Of a stretch of DNA of 64,000 nt, positions 41,056 to 49,368 are shown piece by piece. The translations under genes were made by a program, and so were the position numbers. Position 1 is the stretch's first letter; every line of letters starts with the position of its first letter. The notes under the pieces are model-generated. The model was not told where the DNA came from, did not search any database, and worked only from the letters and a program-made list of their open reading frames with translations. Source of the stretch: Hominenteromicrobium mulieris (GTDB lineage: Bacteria > Bacillota > Clostridia > Oscillospirales > Acutalibacteraceae); the NCBI GenBank assembly GCA_021029595.1, contig JAJJOY010000003.1, positions 1 through 64,000 of the forward strand, read 5' to 3'.

Positions 41056-42879
41056 TTAGGCCGCAGGCTCTGCGATTGTTTCGCCGCCGTTTGTGCCGGG
41101 ATCCGGCTCTGCGGGGGTCTCGTCGCCGCCGGAGGGTTCGGAGGGAACTTCTTCGCCGCCGGAAGGCTCAGACGGTGTCTCGTCACCGCCCGCAGGTTCA
41201 GACGACGTTTCGCCGCCGGAGGGTTCGGAGGGCACAGAAGGCTCTTCGTAGCCGGAATTATCGGAGCCGCCCGAATAGCTGTAATCGTTGCTGTCGGAGT
41301 AGCTGTAGTTGTTGCTGGAGCTGCTCTGGGTACCGCTTCCGCTGCTCGTGTACGAGGCTGCGGGGTCGCCCGGCATAGAAGCATATCTTGTGCGGTCCGC
41401 ATCCGTAATGTTCGTATCGGTCTTCGAGAGCGTTTTGCCGTCCTTAACAGCCTGCATCAGCTCTTTTGCCTTATTTACGGTGTTATAATCCGGACGCATG
41501 ACGTAGGCGTAATCGCTCATGGAATACGGGATCTGCGAATCGCCCGTGCCGGTCACGCTGCATTGGACAACGTTCCAAGAGCCGTTATCGGAAAGCTGAC
41601 GGCGCACGAGCGCCGCGATGTCGTCATACGGCACATCCATCTCGAAGCAGTCCTTGATGCTGTCCATAATGGAGTTGTAGCGCACCAGAATATCCGGGGA
41701 AAGTGCCTTATCGATGATGGCGGAAATAACCTTCAGCTGGTTTTTACCGCGCTGAATATCGCCATCCACAAACGAATAGCGCTCGCGGGCAAAAGTCAGC
41801 GCCATTTTGCCGTCCATCTGCACCTTGCCCACCGGGTACGTGTAGTTGCCCTTTGTAAACGCAACATCGTTATCGACCGTAATGCCGCCGAGCGCATCCA
41901 CAATGCCGGTAAAGCCGGAGAAATTGAGGCGGAAGTAGTAATCGATATCCGTATCATACAGCATTTCGAGCGTGCCTATGGAAACGTTCACGCCGTAAAT
42001 ACCCGCATGTGTCAGCTTATCCGGGATACCGCCCGAAACAGGCAGCGGCACATAGTAGTCGCGTGGGGTCGTCACAAGCAGAATCTGGCGCGTTTCCGTA
42101 TTGATTGTCGCCAAAATGTTTACATCGCTGCGGCCGACCGTGTTAAGGCCCTGGCGCGTATCGCTGCCGCTGATATACAGGGTGTAAATACGATTTTCCG
42201 CATCGCTGTTGCCGGTGCTCTGCGTCTTTTCCGCTTCGCTCTGTACCGCCGTTTCCACGTGCAGCACTTCAAGCTCGCGAATTTTGCTTTCTACATCGGC
42301 GTATTTATCGAGCTCCGTCACAACGTCGAGGTATGCAGTATTTAGGATGATCGCACCGCATTCTTTGTTGAGCAGGCCGTCGATGAGCTGTGTGATGCCG
42401 GCATACGTCTTCGTCGTCACTGCACTGCCAAAGCGCTCCGTGATCTGGCTGACGGCGGAATCGGTGCTTTCGCGGTCAAGCGATTCCAAAATGCCGAACG
42501 TATAGCCCTTTGTGTCTTCCAACGCGGAAGCCGGGTCATCCGTGCGCACATAGACCGCTACGGGCGTATATTCCGTGCGCACCGTGCCAATCTCCGTCAG
42601 CGTGCCGGTCGCGACCGAAATGTAGTTGCTCGCAAGACCAAGCACCAGCGCCAGTACCAGAGAAAGCGACGCGCCGCAGATGAACTGACCTTTATTTCGG
42701 ATGCTGCGCACCAACAAAACAGCAGAAGCCACCAAAAGGACAAGTGCAATACCGCCAAGGATCAGCAGCTTCGTCGGCACCATCTTGCTTTGCAGAAGGA
42801 TCACCATAAACACGGCAAACACTGCCACCAAAAGGACAGAGATCACAATGCCCGGGATCCGTTCCTTCCATTTGCTCAT
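41056..42879 (-). CDS. LytR-CpsA-Psr cell-wall glycopolymer ligase
   Basis: A 607-residue membrane protein that joins glycopolymers to peptidoglycan. Three N-terminal membrane helices (~10-30, 38-60, 65-90) precede an accessory domain and the LCP domain (~225-430), with SGSDTR, GRSDVNILATIN, TPRDYYVPLP and RERYSFVDGDIQRGKNQ, whose Arg and Asp residues bind the polyprenyl pyrophosphate. The C-terminal ~110 residues are low complexity: Ser/Tyr-rich, then repeated SEPSGGDETP-like units, a likely wall-spanning spacer. AAGGAG precedes ATG 42879. It follows the polysaccharide-control operon but has its own promoter. Confidence 0.94.
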   Translation of the reverse strand: MSKWKERIPGIVISVLLVAVFAVFMVILLQSKMVPTKLLILGGIALVLLVASAVLLVRSIRNKGQFICGASLSLVLALVLGLASNYISVATGTLTEIGTVRTEYTPVAVYVRTDDPASALEDTKGYTFGILESLDRESTDSAVSQITERFGSAVTTKTYAGITQLIDGLLNKECGAIILNTAYLDVVTELDKYADVESKIRELEVLHVETAVQSEAEKTQSTGNSDAENRIYTLYISGSDTRQGLNTVGRSDVNILATINTETRQILLVTTPRDYYVPLPVSGGIPDKLTHAGIYGVNVSIGTLEMLYDTDIDYYFRLNFSGFTGIVDALGGITVDNDVAFTKGNYTYPVGKVQMDGKMALTFARERYSFVDGDIQRGKNQLKVISAIIDKALSPDILVRYNSIMDSIKDCFEMDVPYDDIAALVRRQLSDNGSWNVVQCSVTGTGDSQIPYSMSDYAYVMRPDYNTVNKAKELMQAVKDGKTLSKTDTNITDADRTRYASMPGDPAASYTSSGSGTQSSSSNNYSYSDSNDYSYSGGSDNSGYEEPSVPSEPSGGETSSEPAGGDETPSEPSGGEEVPSEPSGGDETPAEPDPGTNGGETIAEPAA

Positions 42880-42957
42880 ATCGTGTACTCCTTTGATTTT
42901 GACGTTTCGGGAAAATTCGGCGCGCCGCGCATTCCGCGGCAGTGCCTTATCCGAGTT

Positions 42958-42987
42958 ATTATATCGCTTTTACCCGTTGTGCGTCAA
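42958..42987 (-). promoter_or_regulatory. Promoter of the LCP gene
   Basis: Minus strand TTGACG (complement of 42982-42987), 18-base spacer, TATAAT (complement of 42958-42963). Confidence 0.8.
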
Positions 42988-43058
42988 CGGATTTGAACAA
43001 AAAGCCGTCAAAATCAGTAAAACGCCGACAAAACATCTGCATTTTTAGCTACAAGGCA

Positions 43059-44429
43059 CTATTTTGACGAAGCCGTCCGCACTGCAAAAAGCTGCTGCGG
43101 GTGCACAGCCGCGTAAAAATCATTCAGGATAAATCCGGCAAAATCCGTCCCGCTCTGCGTGAGCGCGTCGGCGCAGTCGTTTACTATACCGGCCGGAGTG
43201 TAGTCCTGTCGCACAACGAGCACCGAAAGATCCGAAAGCGCACTGAGCGCCTCGGCATCGGCGGAAAGCAGCATCGGTGGGGAGTCGAGCAAAACGTAGT
43301 CAAAGCGTTCGTCCGCCCGCGCCGCCAAAAGCAGCTTTTTCAGTTTTTCACTGTGCAAAAGGCGCTCCGGGTGCGCGGCGGGCGCGGTAAGGCCGAGCGA
43401 AATGCCGTATTTTTCCGAAAAAATAAGCGGCGGCTCCGCGGCTTTCTCTGCCTGCAAATACTGCCCGATCCCGTTTTTAGCCGCCGCCCGCAGGCCGAAA
43501 ATTTTGTGCAATGCCGGCTTTCTTAAATCGAGATCCAACAGCAGCACATGCCGCCCGCGCATGGAAAGCGCCAGCGCCAAATTCACCGCTACGCTTGATT
43601 TTCCTTCGTTTTCTCCCGCGCCCGTGAGCAGCAGCACTTTTTTGCCGTCCCGCCGCATGCGGTGCTCCAACGCCGCGCAGAGATCCTGATACGCTTCCGT
43701 GTAGGTGTACCGCACAAAAGGGTCTGTCAGCAGCGCCGCAGCCTTGCGTCCCGCACCGCGGCTCTTTTTTACGAACAGCCGCTTTTCCTTGCGCTCGTGC
43801 CCGATGGTGCCCAGCACGCGCCCATCCAGCTTATGCCGCGCGGCCTGCGGAGTTTGCACCGTATCGCGCCGCAGAAACAAAACCGATACAATCAGCGATG
43901 CAGCCAGCATCGCACCCACACAGGCCCGCATGCGGTACGGCTTTAAGTCCACCGGGTTTGAAGGGGCAAGCGGCACCTGGGGGTCGCGGATGACGCGCAG
44001 CTCGGCGTTTGAGAACAGCTTGTCCGTCAGGTCTGCGTGGTTTTCCAGCACATTTTTCAGCGATAAAAACGATTCGCGCGGGTTCTCCGCCGTCACCTGC
44101 ACATTGATGAGGTTCGTCTCCGGCAAAACGGAAGCCACAACGTCGCACTGCGCAGCCTCGCGGAACGTATCGCTTTGAAACACACTCGCAAACACCTGCG
44201 CCATGCGGGCCGTGAGATCTAAAGAGGTATACGCGCTCGTGCCGCCCTTTACATTTACCGCCACGGTTGCCGAAGCGGTATACACAGGGTGATACGTAAA
44301 AAGATGATATCCCTCCACGCACAGCCATGCCGTGAGCACCGCCAAAATCAGCACCCACAGGTTATAGAGCAGCCCGCGCAGCACGCACACGGGGTGCAGG
44401 TCACCCCAAAAAAAGCGTTCGTCCTTCAC
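43059..44429 (-). CDS. Wzz-type chain-length protein fused to a BY-kinase domain
   Basis: A 456-residue polysaccharide co-polymerase with a cytosolic tyrosine-kinase domain. The Wzz part has two membrane helices (~20-42 and ~173-190) around an extracytoplasmic domain, with a proline-rich exit (QVPLAPSNPVDLKPY). The kinase motifs are intact: Walker A GENEGKSSVAVNLA, Walker A' LLLDLDLRKPAL and Walker B YVLLDSPPM. The Tyr-rich tail usual in BY-kinases is missing; it ends in QLFAVRTASSK. Its start overlaps the preceding gene by ATGA. Its natural substrate may be the tail of the paralogue at 45963-47426. Confidence 0.88.
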   Translation of the reverse strand: MKDERFFWGDLHPVCVLRGLLYNLWVLILAVLTAWLCVEGYHLFTYHPVYTASATVAVNVKGGTSAYTSLDLTARMAQVFASVFQSDTFREAAQCDVVASVLPETNLINVQVTAENPRESFLSLKNVLENHADLTDKLFSNAELRVIRDPQVPLAPSNPVDLKPYRMRACVGAMLAASLIVSVLFLRRDTVQTPQAARHKLDGRVLGTIGHERKEKRLFVKKSRGAGRKAAALLTDPFVRYTYTEAYQDLCAALEHRMRRDGKKVLLLTGAGENEGKSSVAVNLALALSMRGRHVLLLDLDLRKPALHKIFGLRAAAKNGIGQYLQAEKAAEPPLIFSEKYGISLGLTAPAAHPERLLHSEKLKKLLLAARADERFDYVLLDSPPMLLSADAEALSALSDLSVLVVRQDYTPAGIVNDCADALTQSGTDFAGFILNDFYAAVHPQQLFAVRTASSK

Positions 44430-45244
44430 GTTTTCCCCTCCTCCACGATCACCGTCAGGCAGGCGCGCACGGTCTCTGTTTCCGTCTCTGCCGCATACTG
44501 CACCGGGTAACAGCCGGGCTTTGCGGTATCTATTTGCGTCACTGTCTGCTTTTTCACCTTTACCACCGTGCCTGCATGGTCAAACACGCCCTCCAAATAG
44601 TCCTTCGGCTCAAACTTTTCGCCTGCCTTCACATACACGATTCCCTGCTTCAGGCGAATTTCAAGACTGCTGTCGCTCAGCTGCATATAAAGCTGCATCT
44701 CGCTCTGTCCGCCGTAGGAATTCGTCACGGATACCGGCAGCGTGTACATGTCGTTTTCCACAAAAGTAATATCTTCGGTGAACAATCGAATACGGTCGGA
44801 AACGTCGCCGTCCATTACGTCCTCCGCTGTGATCTGCGCCAAAAGTGCGGGCATCTCGCCCGTGCGGTAGGTCGATGGTACATTCAGCGCAAAGCGCGGC
44901 GGGTTGTAATCCGTATACCGCACCGTGCGCGTGAGCGTCGCCGCGTGGCAGTCCGCATCGAACACCACGTATTTTATGCGCCGACGGTCGCCGTCCAACA
45001 ACGCGGACATACCCGCAATGCAGATCTCATCCGTCAGGTCTCCGTCATGCGCGTCTTCGGCATGCAGCCCCGCGCAATACGCGCTTTCCGGCGCGGTAAC
45101 GCTGAGCGCAAGTTCGCCGTCCGTTTCGTCCGTCAAAACGGGCATGGATGTATCCTGCGCCTGTACGCGCGGCACGGCAACCCACAGGTAAAACGTCAGT
45201 GCGGCGCAGAACAGCACTGCCATTACCATTTGAAATACCCTCAT
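44426..45244 (-). CDS. Exported Ig-like-domain protein of the polysaccharide operon
   Basis: A 272-residue protein with an N-terminal signal anchor (~1-28) and repeated beta-sandwich units of the DUF5011/HYR-like type; the repeat hallmarks are AEDAHDGDLTDE and AEDVMDGDVSDRI, each followed by a Tyr-Asn or Ser-Asn-type strand. It should lie outside the membrane. Such domains usually mediate binding or spacing in surface proteins, but one inside a kinase/phosphatase operon is unusual, and it may sense or hold the polymer near the Wzz domains. It overlaps both neighbours by ATGA. Confidence 0.75.
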   Translation of the reverse strand: MRVFQMVMAVLFCAALTFYLWVAVPRVQAQDTSMPVLTDETDGELALSVTAPESAYCAGLHAEDAHDGDLTDEICIAGMSALLDGDRRRIKYVVFDADCHAATLTRTVRYTDYNPPRFALNVPSTYRTGEMPALLAQITAEDVMDGDVSDRIRLFTEDITFVENDMYTLPVSVTNSYGGQSEMQLYMQLSDSSLEIRLKQGIVYVKAGEKFEPKDYLEGVFDHAGTVVKVKKQTVTQIDTAKPGCYPVQYAAETETETVRACLTVIVEEGKT

Positions 45245-45966
45245 GCGATTCTCTCCTTTCCGGCTTCGCCGCTCAGAATTCTGCGTGGGTTTTCATGCAG
45301 CATCCGCTCGGCATACGCAGCACCGAAGTGCTCCGCAAGCCACGCGTTCACGTCCTCCAAAATCGGTCTGCGGTACACGGTCCCGTGCCCGTCGCTCGCC
45401 ACGCAAAAAGCCAGATCGCGCTCCAGCAGCACCCGCGCGGTCTCTGCCGCCCTGCGCCCGAAAGCGCCGAAAATACCGCTGCGCGTCACCTGCAGCACGG
45501 CCCCCCGCTCTGTCCACAGCTCCGCGCGCCAAGGTTCGTTTTGCAAAATGACGTACCGCTCCGGGTGTGCGATGAGCGGCACATACCCGTATTTTCGTAT
45601 ATGCTCAGTCGCCGCCGCGCACCATTCCGACGAGTCGAGCGGGTCAAACTCCACCAAAAGGAACCGACTTTCGCCGAGCGGCTGCACATCGCCGCTTTGC
45701 AGGCGGTCAAACAGCGTGCCGTCCGCCATCATTTCCATGCCGAAAAAGAGCTTTACGGGCAGACTTTCCCGCGCAGCCGCCGCTTTTAGACGCTCAAATT
45801 TTCCCAAATACCGCGTCTTCGTCACCCACGCCCCGTGCGGCGTGACGGCTAAAGCTTTCGTGCCATGCTCTGATGCCATACGCAGCATCATAAGAGACGC
45901 TTCAAGCGTTTCCGCGCCGTCATCCACGCCGGGCAGCACATGCGCGTGCAGGTCGATATAGCTCAT
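45241..45966 (-). CDS. cpsB: PHP-type tyrosine phosphatase (CpsB/YwqE family)
   Basis: A 241-residue manganese-dependent phosphatase that removes phosphate from BY-kinase tails. PHP metal-site motifs are in MSYIDLHAHVLPGVDDG (start), AVTPHG (~43), GMEMMADG (~80), IAHPERY (~135) and VASDGHG (~195). The start at 45966 follows GGGAGGAGACGG and overlaps the upstream kinase-like gene by ATGA. Together with the flanking Wzz/BY-kinase proteins it gives a full phosphorylation cycle for polymer-length control. Confidence 0.93.
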   Translation of the reverse strand: MSYIDLHAHVLPGVDDGAETLEASLMMLRMASEHGTKALAVTPHGAWVTKTRYLGKFERLKAAAARESLPVKLFFGMEMMADGTLFDRLQSGDVQPLGESRFLLVEFDPLDSSEWCAAATEHIRKYGYVPLIAHPERYVILQNEPWRAELWTERGAVLQVTRSGIFGAFGRRAAETARVLLERDLAFCVASDGHGTVYRRPILEDVNAWLAEHFGAAYAERMLHENPRRILSGEAGKERIA

Positions 45967-47426
45967 ACCGTCTCCTCCCGTGTGCGGTGCGCGCTGTAAT
46001 GGCCGTAGCCGTAATGCCCGTAGCGACCGTATTTTCCGTATCCGTAGCCATAACCGTACTTGCCGTAACCGTAGCCGGAAAGCCCCGCCTGTACGCCGTT
46101 CAGCACGCAGCCCGCAACGGTCACATCGCAGCTTAGGAGCTTTTCGATGCCCGCTTTGATCTTCGTCCGCGATGCGCGATCCTGCTCGATGACGTACACC
46201 GCCGCATCGCAGCTTTCCGCCGCGGGCAGAATCTCCGCAAAGCGCGCGCTTTCCGGGGCAATGAGCAAAACGCAGTCCGCGTCTTCGCGCAGAGAAGCAA
46301 TCGCGCCGCGCAGATTTTCGCCAACAGCGAGCACCTCGCGCGGTGAAAGCCCGCGGCTGCACGCGGCGTAGCGATACGGCTCTGCACCGCGCCGATGCAG
46401 CACCTCCTGTGCCGGGCAGTGCCCAAAAAGACACGCTTCCAGCCCCGGCAAAAGTTTATCCATGCCGCGCTTTAAATCTAAATCGATCAGTACCACGCTT
46501 TTGCCCATTTCGCCCAGCACATGCGCGGCAGTCATCGCCGTGGTGCGCACGCCTTCCCCGGGCAACGTACCGCAAAACAGCAGCACCTTGTCGCCCGATG
46601 CCGCCATGCGACGTTCAAGGCGCATGGCAAGCCCGCGCGCAGCCTCGCGGTAATGCTCCGGCACATGCGGGTTCGTAAGGGTGATCGTTTCGCGCCTACT
46701 CTTGCTTCGCTTTTTAAAAACGACCTTCGGCAGCGTGCCGAGACACAAAAGATGCAGCTTAGATGCAATCTCCTCCTCGCGCCGCACGGTGCGCCGTGTG
46801 CAGCCGTACAGCAGGATCAGTCCTGCGCCAAAAAGCAGGCCGTACGCCGCGCCCGTCAACGCCGCACGTTTGCCGTCGAATATATTATACGGCGCGGTCG
46901 GCAGGCTTGGGGCGCTCAGCATATGGAGCTTAATGTCGCCCAGCACGTAGCGTGCGGCCTCCGGGTAACAATCAATAGCGGCGTTCAGGACATTCAACGT
47001 GCTTTCGGCATTCGCGCCCGTCGCGGTCAGCGTGAACAGGTTGGAATCCTCCACTGCGCTCGCCGAAAGCGAAGCTGTAATAGAATCCGTGCCGAGCGCC
47101 TGCTTGATGCCATCCGTTAAGAGCTCGCTTTCGAGTATGTACGGAAACGTGCGCGCGAGTTGCGAAGCCGTGGCGGTATTGTAATAAAACCCGTAGCTGA
47201 ACCCGCCGCTTTCCCCGCTGCCGGTGGCGACCGTGAACGAAGCCGCCGCGCGGTACAGCGGGCGATACGCGCGCTTTGCCGTGTACCACGAGCCCGCGGC
47301 GCACAGCACCGTGAGCAAAAGGCACGCCCACCACAGCTTTTTCACACCGCGCAGCACATCGTGCAAAAGCGTGATGATGTCGATGGGCTCCGGCACCGCT
47401 TGCTTTTCCTTTTGCGTCTCCTCCAT
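45963..47426 (-). CDS. Wzz-type protein with a degenerate BY-kinase domain and Tyr-rich tail
   Basis: A 487-residue polysaccharide co-polymerase. The Wzz part has membrane helices at ~33-50 and ~190-210. The ATPase fold follows, but Walker A reads LPGEGVRTTAMTA with no Lys at the key place, and Walker B reads CVLLIAPESA with no Asp; Walker A' LIDLDLKRG is kept. The C-terminal ~40 residues are a Gly-Tyr tail with 11 Tyr (for example GYGYGKYGYGYGYGKYGRYG). It should therefore be a poor kinase but an excellent phospho-acceptor. First gene of the operon, start at 47426 with GGAGG ahead. Confidence 0.85.
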   Translation of the reverse strand: MEETQKEKQAVPEPIDIITLLHDVLRGVKKLWWACLLLTVLCAAGSWYTAKRAYRPLYRAAASFTVATGSGESGGFSYGFYYNTATASQLARTFPYILESELLTDGIKQALGTDSITASLSASAVEDSNLFTLTATGANAESTLNVLNAAIDCYPEAARYVLGDIKLHMLSAPSLPTAPYNIFDGKRAALTGAAYGLLFGAGLILLYGCTRRTVRREEEIASKLHLLCLGTLPKVVFKKRSKSRRETITLTNPHVPEHYREAARGLAMRLERRMAASGDKVLLFCGTLPGEGVRTTAMTAAHVLGEMGKSVVLIDLDLKRGMDKLLPGLEACLFGHCPAQEVLHRRGAEPYRYAACSRGLSPREVLAVGENLRGAIASLREDADCVLLIAPESARFAEILPAAESCDAAVYVIEQDRASRTKIKAGIEKLLSCDVTVAGCVLNGVQAGLSGYGYGKYGYGYGYGKYGRYGHYGYGHYSAHRTREETV

Positions 47427-47497
47427 ATAGACCTCCGAAACACTTTATTTTTCATATACCGTAACGTTTTAAATGCCTGTCTGCAAATTTCACGGGC

Positions 47498-47526
47498 ATT
47501 ATAGCATTTTGTACCCGATTTCTCAA
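47498..47526 (-). promoter_or_regulatory. Promoter of the polysaccharide-control operon
   Basis: Minus strand TTGAGA (complement of 47521-47526), 17-base spacer, TATAAT (complement of 47498-47503). Confidence 0.85.
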
Positions 47527-47540
47527 GCATTTTCGGGATA

Positions 47541-47554
47541 TTGTATATATACAA
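47541..47554. promoter_or_regulatory. 14-base palindrome upstream of the operon promoter
   Basis: TTGTATATATACAA is a perfect palindrome 14 bases upstream of the -35 box and a candidate activator or repressor site. AT-rich palindromes can also arise by chance. Confidence 0.4.
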
Positions 47555-47573
47555 ATATCGCAAATTCCGTTAA

Positions 47574-47613
47574 AAAATGAAAAAAAGCGACGCCTCAAGT
47601 GAGGCGCCGCCAA
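47574..47613 (-). terminator. Terminator of hpf
   Basis: CGCCTC (47591-47596) pairs with GAGGCG (47601-47606), extended by GCG/CGC on both sides; a long T run follows on the minus strand. Confidence 0.9.
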
Positions 47614-47647
47614 TAATCGACAAATTAAATTTCTATTTTAGTTTCAA

Positions 47648-48175
47648 TCAGCCTTCCGGCTCCAGCACGCCGTACTTGCCGTCGCGGCGCTTATACACCA
47701 CATCAATCTCGCCGGTGTCGCCGTCACGGTACATGAAGAACGTGTGGCCCAGCATTTCCATCTGCAAAATGGCTTCTTCCACCGTCATGACCTTCACATA
47801 GAACGTCTTACGCTTTGCGATTTCCGGTTCGTCTTCCTCATCCGGCATATCGTAGTACGTATCCGGCAGCTCCACGGGCTGCATCTTCTGTGCGCGCTCA
47901 AGGCGTTTTTTATTTCTACGGATCTGGTTGCCCAGTGCCGCCACAACATCATCCAACGCTTCGTTCATTTCCGACGCAGTGGCTTCTGCACGGTACAGCA
48001 TGCCGCGCTGCTTAATCATAATCTCCACGGTCTGGCGATTCTTTTCCAGCGTTACGGTTACGGTAGCATCCGCGTCTTCATCAAAGATGCGGTCAAACTT
48101 AGAGAGCTTGCGCTGCACCAGTTCCTTAAAATTCTCTCTCAGGTTCACTTTTCTGCCAACGATCTTGATGTTCAT
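47648..48175 (-). CDS. hpf: Ribosome hibernation promoting factor, long form
   Basis: A 175-residue protein that dimerises 70S ribosomes into inactive 100S particles in stationary phase. The N-terminal domain (MNIKIVGRKVNLRENFKEL to ~100) binds the decoding channel; after a linker, the C-terminal domain (~120-175, KTFYVKVMTVEEAILQMEML...GKYGVLEPEG) makes the dimer. The start at 48175 gives the usual family N-terminus but has only a weak ribosome site; ATG 48226 would add 17 residues. The long leader carries alternative hairpins. Confidence 0.93.
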   Translation of the reverse strand: MNIKIVGRKVNLRENFKELVQRKLSKFDRIFDEDADATVTVTLEKNRQTVEIMIKQRGMLYRAEATASEMNEALDDVVAALGNQIRRNKKRLERAQKMQPVELPDTYYDMPDEEDEPEIAKRKTFYVKVMTVEEAILQMEMLGHTFFMYRDGDTGEIDVVYKRRDGKYGVLEPEG

Positions 48176-48196
48176 ACGTCTACCGGTTTTTTCCGC

Positions 48197-48248
48197 AAAA
48201 AGCACAAAGGGATGTGCTTTTTTCATCTACGGAAAAAACACATCCTTT
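48197..48248 (-). promoter_or_regulatory. Mutually exclusive hairpins in the hpf leader
   Basis: On the minus strand AAAAAGCAC/GTGCTTTTT (48197-48222) forms a terminator-like hairpin with a U tract. Its loop and arm (48206-48216, AAAGGGATGTG) can instead pair with CACATCCTTT (48239-48248), which would prevent the first. Both are read between the promoter (48306) and the start codon (48175). Confidence 0.5.
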
Positions 48249-48305
48249 CTGAAAGACTCGGCTTTCATTATTCAGCTTACGGCTTCTGCCGTTCTCTGTA
48301 CCTAC

Positions 48306-48334
48306 AGTATAAATCATTTGAACAAAAATTGCAA
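48306..48334 (-). promoter_or_regulatory. Promoter of hpf
   Basis: Minus strand TTGCAA (48329-48334), 17-base spacer, TATACT (complement of 48306-48311), giving a leader of about 125 bases. Confidence 0.82.
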
Positions 48335-48401
48335 TAGAAAAATAAAATTTTCAAGATTTATAAACAATTTGTTTGCGATTTAAATTTCTCATAAAACAAA
48401 A

Positions 48402-48426
48402 AGCGCCGTTCCGAAGAACAGCGCCG
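48402..48426 (-). terminator. Terminator of the yabM-yabR block
   Basis: AGCGCCGTTC pairs with GAACaGCGCC around a tetraloop; on the minus strand GCGCTTTTTGTTTT follows. Confidence 0.85.
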
Positions 48427-48439
48427 TTTCTGCTTTACT

Positions 48440-48952
48440 TTAGTTGTTGCGCGGGCCCTTGCGGGAATAACCGCCGCCGCGCTTATTTTCCGCACGCTTG
48501 AGGTCCGAGATCTTCTCATCGCTCATCTGCTTAAAGCGGGACATCATATCTTCAAAAGAGCCGGAGTTTTCGCGCGCGCGCCACTCATAATCGCCCGGTC
48601 TTGCGGGGCTCTGCACCGGGGCAGAAGCTTCGCGGCGGTGATAGTTGTTCTGGCGCGGGGGTCTGCCGTTCTCATCGCGGCGGCGCGGGGGGCGCTGCTG
48701 CTGCGCGTTTTCGTCTGCCTTTTTCATGGAAAGGCTGATCTTGCCGTCTTCATTGATGCCGATGATCTTGACCTTCACGGTCTGGCCTTCCGTGACGAAA
48801 TCGCGAATCTCCTTTACGAAGACCGGGGCAACCTCTGAAATGTGCACCATACCGGTCTTGCCGTTACCGAGATCGACGAATGCGCCGAACTTTGTGATGC
48901 CCGTTACCTTGCCCTCAAAAATTGCTCCGACCTCAAGCTTTGTTTCTTGCAT
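48440..48952 (-). CDS. yabR: S1-domain RNA-binding protein (YabR type)
   Basis: A 170-residue protein. The N-terminal ~75 residues form one S1 domain (GAIFEGKVTGITKFGAFVDL...GMVHISEV...GQTVKVKIIGINEDGKISLS), followed by a long basic Arg/Gln/Pro-rich tail likely to bind RNA or the ribosome. In Bacillus the same gene follows divIC. GGAGG lies ahead of ATG 48952. Confidence 0.9.
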   Translation of the reverse strand: MQETKLEVGAIFEGKVTGITKFGAFVDLGNGKTGMVHISEVAPVFVKEIRDFVTEGQTVKVKIIGINEDGKISLSMKKADENAQQQRPPRRRDENGRPPRQNNYHRREASAPVQSPARPGDYEWRARENSGSFEDMMSRFKQMSDEKISDLKRAENKRGGGYSRKGPRNN

Positions 48953-48985
48953 ACCCTCTAATTTTCCTCCGGGATTTCAAATTTG

Positions 48986-49291
48986 TTAGTTGTTGCCGCC
49001 TACATTGTAGAACACACGCTCGCCGGGCTTTACATAGTCCAGTTCGCGGCGTGCCACCTTCTCCGCATAGTCTGTGTTGTCTGCGTTCTCTTCATTCAGG
49101 TCATAGCGCAGCTCGTCATTGACGACCTGCTGTTCCTTAAGCTCGTTTTTCAACTGCTGCAGTTCGTCCTTTTTCTGGCTGATGGAGATCTGCTGCCCGA
49201 CGAGCATAGTGACCATGAAGCACGCAAAACAGAACACGGCGACCTTTAAAAGGAGGCTGCCCTTATAGCGTTTAATCTTGACTTCTTCCAT
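48986..49291 (-). CDS. divIC: Septum-formation initiator DivIC (FtsB-like)
   Basis: A 101-residue bitopic division protein. One membrane helix (~13-33) is followed by a coiled coil (KKDELQQLKNELKEQQ) and the conserved C-terminal YAEKVARRELDYVKPGE. It joins FtsL and DivIB at the septum. GGGGAGG precedes ATG 49291. It lies between yabQ and yabR as in Bacillus. Confidence 0.93.
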   Translation of the reverse strand: MEEVKIKRYKGSLLLKVAVFCFACFMVTMLVGQQISISQKKDELQQLKNELKEQQVVNDELRYDLNEENADNTDYAEKVARRELDYVKPGERVFYNVGGNN

Positions 49292-49368
49292 GGGATTCCT
49301 CCCCTTTCCTTATGCCGAGCGTTCGGCTGCTTTTCTTGTTCCATTATATAATGATGCGCCGTCATTAT

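Noticed and set aside
41044-42345. A 433-codon open frame opposite the LCP gene
   Set aside because: Arg/His/Val-rich product with no family sense, antisense to a clear gene; a by-product of high-GC codon use. Similar long antisense frames over the ABC genes (9822-11018), GH20 (17413-19176) and relA (57220-58788) were discarded for the same reason.
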